From assembly GCA_013400155.1 (NCBI GenBank), contig VXBM01000058.1:1735985-1799984 (forward strand): 64,000 nucleotides of DNA, given 5' to 3'. Positions 52,533-64,000 of the stretch are shown here, one piece after another. The stretch comes from Helopsaltes ochotensis (lineage: Eukaryota > Chordata > Aves > Passeriformes > Locustellidae). The notes under the pieces are model-generated. The model was not told where the DNA came from, searched no databases, and saw nothing but the letters and a program-made list of their open reading frames with translations. The translations under genes were made by a program, and so were the position numbers. How positions within the stretch are numbered: position 1 is the stretch's first letter; each line of letters starts with the position of its first letter.

Positions 52533-55500
52533 ATTTACCCTTCTGTTTCATACCATTTATATTAGCTTGTCAGCTGGGATTTTATTTATTTATTTGATTT
52601 TGAAGGTTTGCTTCTGTGAAACCCTGATGGCAGAGGAACCACACAACTCTAGGGACAAGTAATAAGATATAAATGCTTTCAAAACCAAGTTGTTACTTCC
52701 AATTCAGTTCTGGTCAAGTGGAAAAGAAATTCTGGACAGTTTTTTGCATTTTCTAGAAAACAGATATGAGATGGTTGGGGATTTTTTCAGTTTTTGTCCT
52801 TTATTAAAATTATTGTTTTTATTGTTTAGATATTTCAGCTCTGCAGATGGCCCTTTCTGACCCTTTTAGTAGCCAACACCTTAGAAAATGACTAAGAAAC
52901 ATTAAGTGAAAATGTAGACATTTAAAGATTTAATGAACTTTTTCAAACACCAGCATTGTAACAACTGAAAAGTCTTAAAAGGCACCTGATCTCTCACAGC
53001 AATTTACGCACTAGGACTGCACCTTTTTTCTCTCGAAAAGGTACCACGTGGGAGGACAAAGAAAACAGAAATATTCTTTCAGTAGATAGTTCCATATTGA
53101 ACTTTGCAATGAGGTTACCACTAAGATATTAAAGCATGTATAAATTTCAATATGTACAGAGAAGAAATTAAAAATACTAGTGTGGTATTACATATAGTCC
53201 CTGCAGGGTGCTTGGTGTGGCAGAAACCCAAAGTCACAGTTGACCTTGACTGTTTAGAAAGGACCAAATTCATCTGCAACACAGGAAGACAAAACCCACT
53301 GCATGAAAAACTAGATGAATACTCAAAAAGGATTTATTTTCTTCAGATTTAACATGAGTTTCTGCAAATATCTAAGGCTTTGTTATTTTAGAAGAGATTG
53401 GGAGGCAAGGGAAGAGCTCCAGTATTTTGCTCAGCTGGATCCTTGATCCTTAAAAACCAAATCATTGACCCAGAAGGTGTTCTGGTGGTTGTGCAGTGTT
53501 CAGTATTTCCAAGGGGAAAATCCATCTAAGTCAAGCTATGCTTTTGAAGGGGCTTGGTTCATCACACCTCCTCCTACTCCACAGAGCACAAAGGCTGCAG
53601 CACTCCTGTGCTGTGGCCTTGCCCCATCTCCAGCCCGTACAAAAATGTGCTGGCAGCTCTCTGTGACAAAGGCACGGAGCATCTGGGCTCTGCAGGCAGC
53701 CACAAAAACCAGCTTTCTCCTCTCCACCCATTTTTATGCTGCACCAGTTTAATCAAGCAGTAAGCTACTTCTGTCAGGGCTCATAGCAGCAGCCTGGCAC
53801 ACCAGCTCATTTGCTGGCCAATCTGCTTTTCAGACCTTTAACAATAGCTCAGCATTGTGAATGCTCAGCACATCATATGTAGCTATTGTGGTGTTTCTGA
53901 TTTCTATTTTATTTTGGGTACTTTTTCCAGTTGTGGCATGATTTACATGCTGGCAAAGCCTGAAAAAAATTATTAATAGGAAGTATTTCTGGATGTTATG
54001 GCAGAGTTGTGTTTAAAAAGGGAACAGAAGTTCTATATTTCAGTTATTATGCTGAAAACAACAAACTCCCTTTATTTCTGTTTAAACATTTACTAGAATT
54101 GGTGTTTTTTACTTTCTGTAAATTTTATCCTAAAAAAACCCTTAGACTTTGCAGCAATAATATTAGTGCAACTGCTATGTCAAATACCAAAAGAAGTTGC
54201 TATTTTAGGAGTTCATAGATCTATTTTCGTCCTGAAAAAAATTAAAAATGCCTTGGGCTAAATTTAGCTCCCAAGATTTCAGCATTTATGTAGGGAAAGG
54301 GACTTTGAAATTCTGGAACATCCAAACTCAGCATCCTTACCTTCCAGATTACAGCAGGACAGGCTTTATGCTCGTACTCACTAAGTTGAAAAAAACCTGC
54401 CATAATGATAACAAATATGTAGGATCAACAACATGCCTTCAGCTGCACATAAGGACAACATGCACTCATTTTACGAACAAATTGAAAATAATTTAAGCTC
54501 TGAATTAGAAATATTCCAAGTACCTCAACAAGAGTTGCGATCACCATTCTCTCCTTGCAGCACACTGAGATGGGACTGATCCCATCTGCTCAGTCAATGA
54601 AGCCAGAAATCAAAGTTGAAATCATGCAAAACCTGAATTGTTTTTTTTCTGCTTGTGTCAAGGTTCCAAACTTTGGGACAAAACCCTGAGTGGTTCTTGA
54701 TCTTAAATTCTTCTTTAATAAAGTTATAGCTAAGATTTGAAAACCTGCATGAACAATTCAGCTAGACATTGATATTATCACTTTAAAAGATTCTATTTCC
54801 TACATGATTCACCAGAAAATAAACCTAGAAAAGCTGTGTCATCCACTTCCCTGCTCCAAGTCAAGAGAGAGATACATAATCCAACCCACACAGGTGCTAT
54901 TAACCTATCAAAAAGGGCTTCCAGTGATGGAAAACAGACCATCTTCCTGTGAAACCTTTTCCAGCCTGAAAACCCAGCAGCTAACAACCCCTTACTCTGC
55001 TCTCTGGGAGACAGAGAATATCAGTTCACCTTTCTGTTCACAACAAACTTTCACACACTCTAAATTTATAATCTCAGTCTCCTCGTAGCTTGTGTTATCT
55101 AAGAGAACAAGGATAAAGCAGAGAGCTACAGATTTTGTCTATATCTTTCTCCAAATATGACTCCTAAAAGAGAACCTCCAGGACTGTAATAGTGTCTTAG
55201 GATGAGTCTATTCATTCACCCAAGTGCAATCTCGTTGCTGTTTTCAAGCAGCAGCATGGTACTGAAGCTTTATGTTCAGTTTGTGGTCTTCTAGCAAGTA
55301 TTTTGAGTGGTACTGCTGCCTACCCACTTTTTCCTCATTTTATATTTGATGATTAATCTGCCTTTTCCTTCTTACAGCATCACCTGGGTGAACTTGAGTG
55401 AATCTGGAGGATGTGTCATCATTACTCACTAGTTCCCTTTAAGTGTTGTGTGGGAAATTGCCACTCTTGTAAATAGGTCTTTTATACAAATAGCTTACCT

Positions 55501-57715
55501 TCTGTCAGAAGCCAGTGCTCCAGACAACAAATAAACAGCAATAATAGCTGTTGCCGCAGTATCTTTACTACTAATTCACTTCAGCCTTAGTAATGACTTT
55601 TCCTTTGTTATCACTGTTCAATTAATATTAAGCACCAATTAAGCCTCAGTTCTTCACCAACAGAGCCCTGAGCAGATGGTGAGGACACATTACAGTGGTA
55701 AGGACAGAGCTGGCAGTTCTAAGACCAAAAACCATCTCCTGGGACAATCACTAAAAAGGAAATACTGCTTTCATTTTCTATCACTTCTGCTCATCAGAGG
55801 GAAGTAACCCTGGGTAGGCATTGTTCAAACTGAGACAAAATCCCTTTGGAGTCAATCAATTATATTTGTGCATATAACAAGACTAGTTAAGTCAGCAAAC
55901 TGGCATCCATGCAGAAGCCTCAAACATAAGAACTTCTATTTTTCCACTGGGAAAGACCCAGAAGCATTATACAAGACTTACAAGAGAAAAAACTTTCCTT
56001 ATTCACACTGCCTTGATAGTGGCTTGATAGAACTGCACTGGAGTCCTGAAGACCATGAACTGCAAGGGAGTGAAAGTAACAGGCCAGAGATGAGAGCTCA
56101 AATCTTGCACTGAAAACATTCCCCTTTCAACCCATGAAAGGTCTTTCAGGACAGAAATTCAAAAGTGATTGGAAATGATGCTTCACTCACTTCTGCCAAT
56201 TACAGACCTTGGCTGACTTTAACCAAGAAAAGTCATGGGCACAACATCAGCCACTTTTGGCCGAAGCCCTAAAGCAGTGTGGCTTCCTCCTTTTCTCCTC
56301 CCTCACCAAATACAGAAGAATAAATCACTGCTCTGGAGTTGGATTTTAATCTCAAGAAAATTGATGGTGACACAGGTGTTGAAATTTGACAGCTTCATAG
56401 TGCCTTTTTAAAAAGAAGACACAGGAGGCATCTCCAGCGTATTCAAATCAGGGAATGAGATTTAGAGCTCTCTGAATAGAATAGGCAAGAATGTCTTTCA
56501 CACTTGACTGTAGTTACTGAGATTACATCCTTGCAGCATCATAACAGATTTGGAAAGACCCAGTATATTACATTTCCCATGATGTTGTTAGCTCACATGG
56601 AGTCAAAACAGGACCATGAAACAGGATGATCTGGCTCTTCACAGCAGAGAAAAGCCAGTAGAGGTAGAAAAAAATTTTGTTGCCTGTAATATGGCACTTC
56701 AATTGGCAGTGACCAACTGAAGGTATGTAACACAGCTGGCAGACAACATTTCTGCCCAACACCCCGTTCTGGCTACATGTCCCTGTACCTGCAGTTAAGA
56801 CTGCTTCTTAATTGTGTATGTAATTGTTTGTTTTACAAGAACATGTTCACCCCAAATACCCAAGTTCATTTCTATTCTCACAAACACCACCAGAACATCA
56901 GTCTGGTTTTTGGTTATCTTGCTGCTCTGTGAGTTTTTATAAGTACGTTTACAATTATGGTTTAGATTCAAACACCCTCCACAGTTATCCCAGGAACTTT
57001 ACTGGTTTGTGTTTCATTGAGAAGGGGGGCTTCTCAAATACTCTAACAATAAAAGAATTTAGGGCAGAACAGTGCTTTTGTTTATTTATCTTTGAAAGTA
57101 AAAAAAATTTGTAAATAGCAATAAGTTGTATAATTTGAAGTACTATTTCTTCTTCATTTAGCAGACAAAGCACTTGCCTGAAACATCTAGGAGCTACATC
57201 TTGGTTCCAGCCAAGATCATTGCTTTCACTCACTGGATGCATGAAATTTACTCCATTAGGCAATTGCTTGCCCATCAGTGTACAATCTAACACAGGGCCC
57301 CTTGGAAACATTATTTTTGATAACCATCATAAGGATTGATTAAACTGCCTCAGATAAGAGTATCTGCTTCCATCAGGTTAGTTAGTTATGCTAACACCAT
57401 GTGGCAGTACTTACTAAGCAGATGAATTTGTGAAAAGTTCTCCAGATATTTTGAGGGTATAATAGATATTTCATTTTGACTTGAGATTAGCACACTTCTC
57501 CCCCAATTGCTGAAAAGCATAGATGAATAAATACATTAAAGCCAACAATTTCTAGCTCCCCTTTCTATTTAAAACTTGCTTAATTAAGGCATTTATATTT
57601 CCACAAATTACTGCAAAGTGACTGACCTAGAGGTTGCTCTGAACCTCACAGATGAAAGACTTTACTGGAAATTCTTCTCAGCAGCTGTTTTCCAAGTTCA
57701 TTTCATTTGAAAATC

Positions 57716-57735
57716 TTTTTTTTTTTTTTTTTTTT
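57716..57735. repeat. T20 homopolymer
   Basis: Twenty consecutive T. No CR1 or SINE body was recognised beside it, so it is not clearly a retroposon tail. Confidence 0.9.
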
Positions 57736-59271
57736 GATCATTATTGCTAAGTGCTAAGAAGTGGCAACTTCTTTAGTTGGCCAGAATGAGAAAACATTTT
57801 ACTATCTCACAATGAGTCAGTTCCTGAAAGCTGATTAGCTTCTACTTCATAATGGCTCTAAAGCATTCAGTTGTCAGCAGTGACTCCCAAATAATCACGC
57901 TGGACACTTACAATGAAGCAAAATTTCCTTTAAAGCAAACAATTGCAAATGCAGCATGCTTTGGATCTCCTAATGTCAGTTTAAGTATTATTGCCTATTA
58001 AGAGCAACAACAGCACAGCTGAAGCGGTTAATAGAAATGAGCACAAGTCACAGTTTTAATTGCAGCCTTAGAGCCATATTCATTAGAGATGAACACATTC
58101 CCTCCACGTTGCAAGCAGAATGCCTGCATACATGATTTCAAAAGCACTGCACATCTGCTCAGAATGTGACTCCTGTCTTCCCACACCTACCTGATGTCTC
58201 TGACAGGGACAAGAATGCTTCTCCCCTAAACTTACCAGCTGTGTAATATAGAACAGTGAACACCTTAAAAAAAATTACACTTTGATATGTCCTTAAACAA
58301 GGCTTTAGAACAAGATGTAATTTTAAGTAATGTACACAGATACATGGAAATGTACTGACTTGATATTCATTCTATATCTCTCCCATCATAAGAAATTGTA
58401 TTTCCAGTGCCAGATTTAAGAAAATTACACCTGTCAAGCAAAAACTGTCTCAAACTCTTAATACTATCCCTTGGAAATACAAGAAGACACTACATGATTT
58501 TATTTCTTGCACTGCTAGAGGTCAGCTATTGCACAGGAGTCATTTACATCTCTGGAGGAAAAACAGTGCTTGTAGAGCTCCTAACACCACCCTGTTAATG
58601 CCAGTTCACACAGCCCTCAAGGATACAACATCTTGTAGTTTTCCTTAGAAGTCCCAAAGCAGAATTTGGGAACTGCAGCTGGGAACGGAGAGGTTAACTG
58701 GGCAGCAAAACCCCAGGGAAGGCTGTATAAGCTTGAAAAGGATCCAGTAAGGATCAGAGTGAATGAAGTGGGAAATGAGGATTTGGCTGTTTTGAAACTA
58801 AATATATCAGTCCATGACATGTGTCTAAAAAGGAAAAGGTTAAAAATGCAGATCTGGAATGCTACACTTCTTTCTTTGAGCCACTAAGTGTCCACAAACA
58901 AATTCCAACCTTCCAGTCACTGAAATTTAGTTAGGATCACTCACAATGGATGCAGGGAAAATAACATTCTCTTCAAATGAGCAGAGATCAAACTCTGAGG
59001 ATGCCAATCCATAGGCAGAGAAAAAGACTGAAAGTGGCACAGGGCAGGAAGATTCATTCCATCCCTCCAAATTTTAAAAAACCAGGATGAAAGTCACTGT
59101 CCAAGAGATTCTTGAGCTTCATTTCACCATTTATTAGCACTCGACAGGAATAAAATAATTCAAACAATCAGGGAGCTACGAGACAGTCCAAAATAAAACA
59201 GTCCAACAGTTGTGTTGTTTGAGAGGAAATATTATACAAAGAAATTAAGCATTGCAAGGCTTTTTTAATAA

Positions 59272-59488
59272 ATATACATAGATTTGTTCAAGTTGGGAAA
59301 GACTCGTAAAATCATCATATACAACCATTAACCTGGCACTGCCAAACCCACAAATACGCCATGTCCCCAGGTGCCACATCTACATGTATTTTAAACACTT
59401 GCAGGATGCTGTTTCCAATACTTGACAACTCTTTCCATGAAAATTTTTTCTAGTATCAATTCTAAACCATCCCCGGTGCAACTATATA
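59272..59488 (-). mobile_element. CR1 LINE, truncated 3' end
   Basis: On the plus strand the order of recognisable CR1 words is reversed: AAGTTGGGAAAGACTC, CAACCATTAACCTGGCACTG, CCATGTCCCCAGGTGCCAC, TTGACAACTCTTTCCATG, and CTAAACCATCCCCGGTGCAA. This is the reverse complement of the 3' part of avian/reptilian CR1, so the element is on the minus strand. Its 3' tail shows a decayed form of the usual ATTCTATG repeats (AATCTATGTATA on the minus strand). It is heavily 5' truncated, as most CR1 copies are, and diverged, so it is not young. Confidence 0.85.
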
Positions 59489-62400
59489 ATAAATTCTACA
59501 GCATATTCTACACTTGAACTCTGAAAAAGAGTTCCTCTTGATGACTTATTTTTAATTTTCTACCGAAAGAAATGGGTAGATATCTTATTAGGGTCAGTAC
59601 AGTCTGATGAATCCTTATATTAACAATTACAGTACATTGCATTAGTATGTCAACCAGATAAAGTATACTTTAAGGTTAATAGAGTATGGTTTCTCATTTA
59701 TTAATTAGATGACATGTTGAATATTTTTATTCCTTCAGAATGAGCTCTACTTTCCTCATTTGAAACTCAATACAAACATGAAAGGAAAATAAAAACTGCA
59801 GAAGAATTATGCAACATATGCTGAAATTAAATTTGGCTGCAATACCAAAACATTTCAGTGACATGCAATTTACTGGAGACAACAACTGCCAATTTCACCT
59901 AGTGAAAAAAATTCTCGTCTGTTCCTGCATCAGCTGACAGCTGTATTGGCTTCTCAACTCCTGCCTATGTCTTGCCTTTGGCTCCAACCTCATCAACCTT
60001 TAAATGGTGGTCTCTGAGGAAACAAAGATGTTTTCTGTTCTGAGCTCCAGCTCTTCATCTACATTTATCCATAATGTATCTCAACCTGAACTGCTGAACA
60101 AGGGAATAACGCCAACAGTAATGTCACCATGCACAAAATGGCAGAAATAATCTTCAGCCCAACAGTCAAACCTTGCTCCCTTTGCCTGTCTGGGTTCCAA
60201 CAGCAAAAATACACACACATAAAAAAAAAAAAAAAAAAAAAAGCTGAAATTTGGCAAACAAGACCCTACTTGAAGCTTAAATTTGAATTTTTTCATTCTT
60301 TCTGAGCTGGGAAAAGAAAAATAAAAAGAAGAAAAGATAAAACTAATATGGTGATTTTTCTTTCCATGTCACATGCCATACCTTAAGAGCTCTAAACTAC
60401 TGTAATCCTCTGTAATTACATGTCATATTCTAGAAAGCCATGGAACAATCCTGCCAACCACTCTCTTTTCTTCCTGATGTTTCTCCAATAATTAACAGTG
60501 TCCAGTTTATCCATACTTTATGTTTTTGAAATTTTTTTAGACATAATTAGAATTGATTCAAGAGCAACAAGAATTGAGAAGGTTTCTGGTGTTCAGCTCC
60601 AGAAAGTACATCATAGACATCAAGCTTACACAGCCACTGCATGGAAACAGCCTCCTCTGGGAAGTCAGGCTTCCTTTTTTTTTCACTGCAAAACTTCAGT
60701 CTCATTCCCACACAAAGCCTGCCCACCTCCTGCTAAGATATAAAGAAACCTAAGGATGTGGTCATAGTTACAAAGGTGACACAAGTGAACCAGCCACAGA
60801 AGAAACCTCTCATGTTCTCAGCCTTTGCAGCTTTTCACCTTCGCTTCACTTTCATTTTTGATGTAGCCTCCCAACCCTGAAACTTCGGCCTCAACATGAA
60901 GGATCAGACATGAAGTCTCTGACACAGCATGAAAAACAGCAACAGAAATTTCCAAATAGTGAAGTCAGAGAAAAGGCAAGAAAAAGGAAAGCACACAGTT
61001 AGAATCTGTTCTCCAAGATGCTCCTGCGTCAGCTTCCAGAGGGAGCTCTGCATCTAGAGAGATGAGGTGGCTGGGCCCCCTGCTGCTCCCCAAATAGCTC
61101 ATTGAGGTATCTCCCTCCTGCTCCCGTTGAAATGGAATGCAAAAATGCATGCTCGCCAGCATGGCACTCTCCAGATGGCACATGTCTGCTCTAACTTTTT
61201 GTATTGGAAGGACAATTTCCTCATTAAACCTGCATATCCTACAGCATGGTGTCTTACTGTAGTCTGGATTTCTGCTCCCATTCCATCAGGCTTAACTGGT
61301 ATTTCAGCCAGCAACCTCTACTGTGTTGCTTTTTTTTTTCAATAAAATGTAGTAACACATAGCAGCACAGTCTATGAGAAATACTGGAGAGAAGGGTAGG
61401 GCATCAGAAGGAGAAAAACAGACAGTAAAAATGGTGTTTACAATGGGTAATTCACAGACCTGAGGCAAGGGACACACAGCATGAAGCTCACAACTGCTGA
61501 AAAAGAAGCAATCTTTTCACTATGCATCTCCATGAAGGCCTCAGGTCAGTATGATAAATACAAGATTAGAAGCAGTTTGTTTAAGTGCTTAGCTGAGTTA
61601 GAGCACAGGAGCAGCTATCTTGGATCCTTCCCAGGCCAGTCACCATCAGGGATGTTGCAGTGCAAGATTTTGTGCTTGTAAGAGGCTGGGTATACGTTAC
61701 CTTACAGAGACCTTTGCACGAGGAAATTAATTCCAAACCAGGAGATGTAGGCATTTTCTTCTTCTACTATTATTTATTAGTTATTTCCAAGAATGCTAAA
61801 CTCCTAATTCTAGTCCAAACTGACATTAAAGCTTGATTATCTTAGCTTCATTCACATGGTGAAAGAAATTTTCTTTGTAGTCAATAGTCTGTCCATCAAA
61901 ATCAGAGATAAGGAGAGAAAAAAAACCCAAAAAACCAAAAAAAGGTAGACATAACCCACTCTGTCTCACAAGGTTTGGAAGGTTTTTTAATTTTTTTAAA
62001 CTTACTGGTTTCATGTCCTTGCAGGCAAAAACAGGGATGGACACTTGAAGAAAAAATTGAAAGGGCAATAATATCACAGACTTCCCACTGTTTCTCAGCA
62101 CAATGGAAGAGGAGCAGTATGCCATGAGGTTGCCCAAATTGCCCAGGTGCTCTGGGGTCTTCCAAGGAAAACCAACAAATTGCAAACCCCACAGTTAAAA
62201 CCAGCAGAGATGCTCGTTCTCAACAGCTCGTGATGCCTTATGCCAGGGTCCCCTGCTGTAAGCCACTGCTGTCCCTCAGATGCAAGACTCTGGGCAGCCC
62301 ACACATCCTGGTTTCCATCACACACTTCGGCCTCCATGTCCTGCCCACCCCAGGTCTGCTGTTTGCTCCTCATGAGACATCCTGAACAGCAGAGGGAATA

Positions 62401-62660
62401 GCGAGATGCTCTGGGCTAAAGGTAGCAGGCAGAGCAGCACATGAAAAAAAGACAATAACATGATAATGTTTACACTAGAAAGGTTGTGCTTGCACAAAAG
62501 GCTTTCTTGTGAAAGAGGGGAGTCTTTTCCAATTAAAAAAATAATAATGTCTAAACTGATTCTTTGATCCTAAAAGCTACCAAAAGCCACAGTCTAAAAT
62601 TGGTCAGAGTCTGGGCCAGCAAAAGCATATCCTTGTAAGGCAGCAATTGTTCTCACGTTT
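59489..62660. other. Non-coding
   Basis: No gene seen. Contains the A22 run listed separately and an A-rich patch with C interruptions at about 61,916-61,945. Minus-strand frames of 90-119 codons at 61,826-62,373 are Phe/Leu-rich by-products of that A-rich patch or have no domain signal. Confidence 0.5.
60213..60242. repeat. (CA)n plus A22 run
   Basis: ACACACACAT followed by twenty-two A. It could be a retroposed tail, but I see no recognisable body upstream. Confidence 0.85.
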
Positions 62661-63060
62661 CAGCAGCCCTCTTGTTAGAGGGTAGAAATGAGTGAAGACA
62701 CAGACTTCTTGTTTATCACAGCAGGAAAAGGGTCCTGGTTTATACCTTTTACAGCTCAGCCATTCTGACTCCAACCATTCGCTGGCTCTGGCTGCAGCAA
62801 GATCCCACTGTAGGCTGTCCTAGTGTTGAGCTCTGTCTCAGCCTGGATGAGCCTGTTCCTGCCTGGAGCCTGGGCTGGGAAGGTTTTGGCTGGCTGTAGT
62901 GTGGGGCACAGATGATGGGTGGCTGCTGTCCTTTATGGCCCTGTTAAGGGTTGTCTGTTCACAACCAGGACCATCCAGCATGAGCTCCCACTGAGAAGCA
63001 GAAACCACAGGGAGGAATTGGGGAGACAAGGTTTGTGGAGCCGTTGTGACTCATATTAAA
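62661..63060 (-). mobile_element. Second, diverged LTR of the same family
   Basis: From 62,661 to about 62,815 it closely matches the 3,821-3,975 part of the other LTR, in the same orientation. Shared pieces include CAGCAGCCCT, the TTAGAGGGTAGAAA block, AAAAGGGTCCTGGTTTAT and CTCTGGCTGCAG. Beyond that point similarity fades. A minus-strand CATAAAGG box near 62,930 and a TGACTCA-containing patch near 63,048 occupy positions comparable to the first copy's TATA and U3. The polyadenylation signal is changed to TATAAA (62,744-62,739). The far boundary is approximate. It lies about 180 bp from a CpG island, so it could have contributed regulatory sequence there. Confidence 0.6.
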
Positions 63061-63239
63061 CTAAGCAGCCTGAAAGAAATGTGAAAGCTTTGGGGTACGT
63101 AGACCATTCCTCCCAGTTCAATGTCCCTGCCTCTATGGGATGAGTAAGGAACAGAGTGGAAACACAGGACCTGGAAGTACAGGTGCTTAGCAGTGCAGAG
63201 CAGGCCCTGGGAAAGAAGGGAAGCGATTGATAGAAGGTA

Positions 63240-63570
63240 CCTGAAGAGCGGGTCTTGCTGCAGCCGATGCGTGAGGCGTTCATTTGTGTGGGCCCGTCAG
63301 GCCCGGTCGGGCTGCACAAAGGCGCCAGGAGGCTCTGGTGGCCGTGCCCCGCTCTGAGGGGGCACCCGGGGCTGTTGTGGGGTACCCTGCGCCGAGGCGG
63401 GCGCCGTGTGACCCTTCTGCAGCGCCGGAGCCGCCTGGAGCGCGTGGCCAGGCCTGCCGTAGCGCGGCCGCGGCGCACGGCCCGCGGTCAGCGTGCCACA
63501 GCGGGAGCTGCGGGGCTGCAGGCCGGGGCACGGCCGGCTGCCGCTCTCCGAGGGACTCCGAGCCCTCCTC
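63240..63570. promoter_or_regulatory. CpG island, possible alternative upstream promoter
   Basis: A CpG-dense block, most intense at 63,380-63,540, in otherwise AT-rich DNA. Its lower edge carries a good minus-strand donor, CTTCAG|GTACCT, with the last exon base at 63,241. Because GGTACC is a palindrome, a plus-strand donor-like AAG|GTACCT exists at the same place. In the minus direction a short frame MNASRIGCSKTRSS runs into the donor in phase 1. Joined to the coding exon at 27,667 it would hit a stop within a few codons, so it is either untranslated or belongs to another transcript. Open frames of 120-160 codons over the island occur on both strands and look like GC-rich noise. Confidence 0.5.
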
Positions 63571-64000
63571 TGCTCCAAGGAGGGGCCAAGGAACAGGTGG
63601 CCAATGTCCCAGGAGGGAATGGAAAGAGCAATTCGCTCGTGACAGCCCCTCACTCGCTGCTGGAAATTGAGTTGCTTAATGAGTGTTATTCCGCTAAGTG
63701 TTTTTTTCTGCTTCATTTCTTGGGACCATTTGAGGATAATCATTGACAAAAGAATGTGGGTTAGGGCTGCGCAATTGTTTTCATGGTTCCCCCTGCTCGG
63801 TATTACAATAACTGCTCTTTTATGTATTTTTATACTTTTTTTGGTGGCATAATGGATGATTCTGACCTCCTTTTTTTGAGAACCCTACTTGCCTCTGGCT
63901 TCTCCACAGAGGTTAAAATGGAGAAGATTAGCCTTGTTTTCTGCTTCAGAGGTAACGCTATTTTCCTGTAAGCAGCTGTGGGCTGGACTGCAGAGTCAGT
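63571..64000. other. Non-coding flank of the third CpG island
   Basis: GC content falls back to background after about 63,570. T-rich stretches at 63,835-63,880. Nothing else recognised up to the window edge. Confidence 0.5.

Larger units (their letters stand above)
35225..59271. other. Non-coding upstream region
   Basis: Twenty-four kilobases with no credible coding exon. It holds the repeats listed separately, a GC-richer patch at 42,420-42,720 whose overlapping frames on both strands look accidental, and AT-rich stretches of conserved-element character, most clearly 57,880-58,110. The patch at 38,100-39,060 has several overlapping frames, but I recognise no transposon or gene in it. Confidence 0.5.

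Noticed and set aside
63056..63749. Open frames of 120-163 codons over the third CpG island
   Set aside because: Same reasoning: frames on both strands overlap completely and are composition-driven.

Overview
The window reads as a vertebrate, most likely avian, genomic segment that is almost entirely non-coding. The evidence is AT-rich DNA broken by three short CpG-rich islands, one clear CR1 LINE 3' end (the dominant retroposon of birds and other sauropsids), two LTR copies of one family, and very few other repeats. I saw no L1, Alu or other mammalian SINEs. There are no bacterial-style genes, no operons and no CRISPR. Long open frames are rare and mostly noise.

Only one segment convincingly looks protein-coding: a 206-nt minus-strand exon at 27,462-27,667 with good splice sites on both sides. 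It encodes 68 residues beginning MMSSNQEE and ending in a highly charged, basic helical stretch. I could not name the protein. A CpG island at about 34.84-35.18 kb holds a minus-strand splice donor (34,968|34,967) that fits a first exon. Splicing it to the coding exon would remove a 7.3-kb intron. In that model the main frame has an upstream stop and no earlier ATG, so translation would begin at the ATGATG that opens exon 2. Two upstream ORFs would end at or just past that start codon. This is inference from sequence alone.

Layout: 1-27,461 is probably intron 2 of the minus-strand gene, or intergenic if the model is wrong. It contains an LTR (3.82-4.35 kb), a CpG island (6.72-7.24 kb), a near-consensus REST/NRSF (RE1) site next to an RFX-like half-palindrome (17.29-17.35 kb), and a 48-N assembly gap abutting a 22-A run (17.39-17.46 kb). 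27.46-27.67 kb is the coding exon, and 27.67-34.97 kb is the putative intron 1. The promoter-like island lies at 34.84-35.18 kb. 35.2-64 kb would be upstream DNA. It carries a hairpin-like old repeat (39.95 kb), a CR1 fragment (59.27-59.49 kb), a second copy of the LTR family (62.66 kb onward) and a third CpG island (63.24-63.57 kb). That third island has a good minus-strand donor of its own and could be an alternative first exon.

Taken together, the window is best described as the 5' part of a large gene on the minus strand, with one or more CpG-island promoters and a long regulatory intron. The RE1-like site suggests, but does not show, neuron-restricted regulation.
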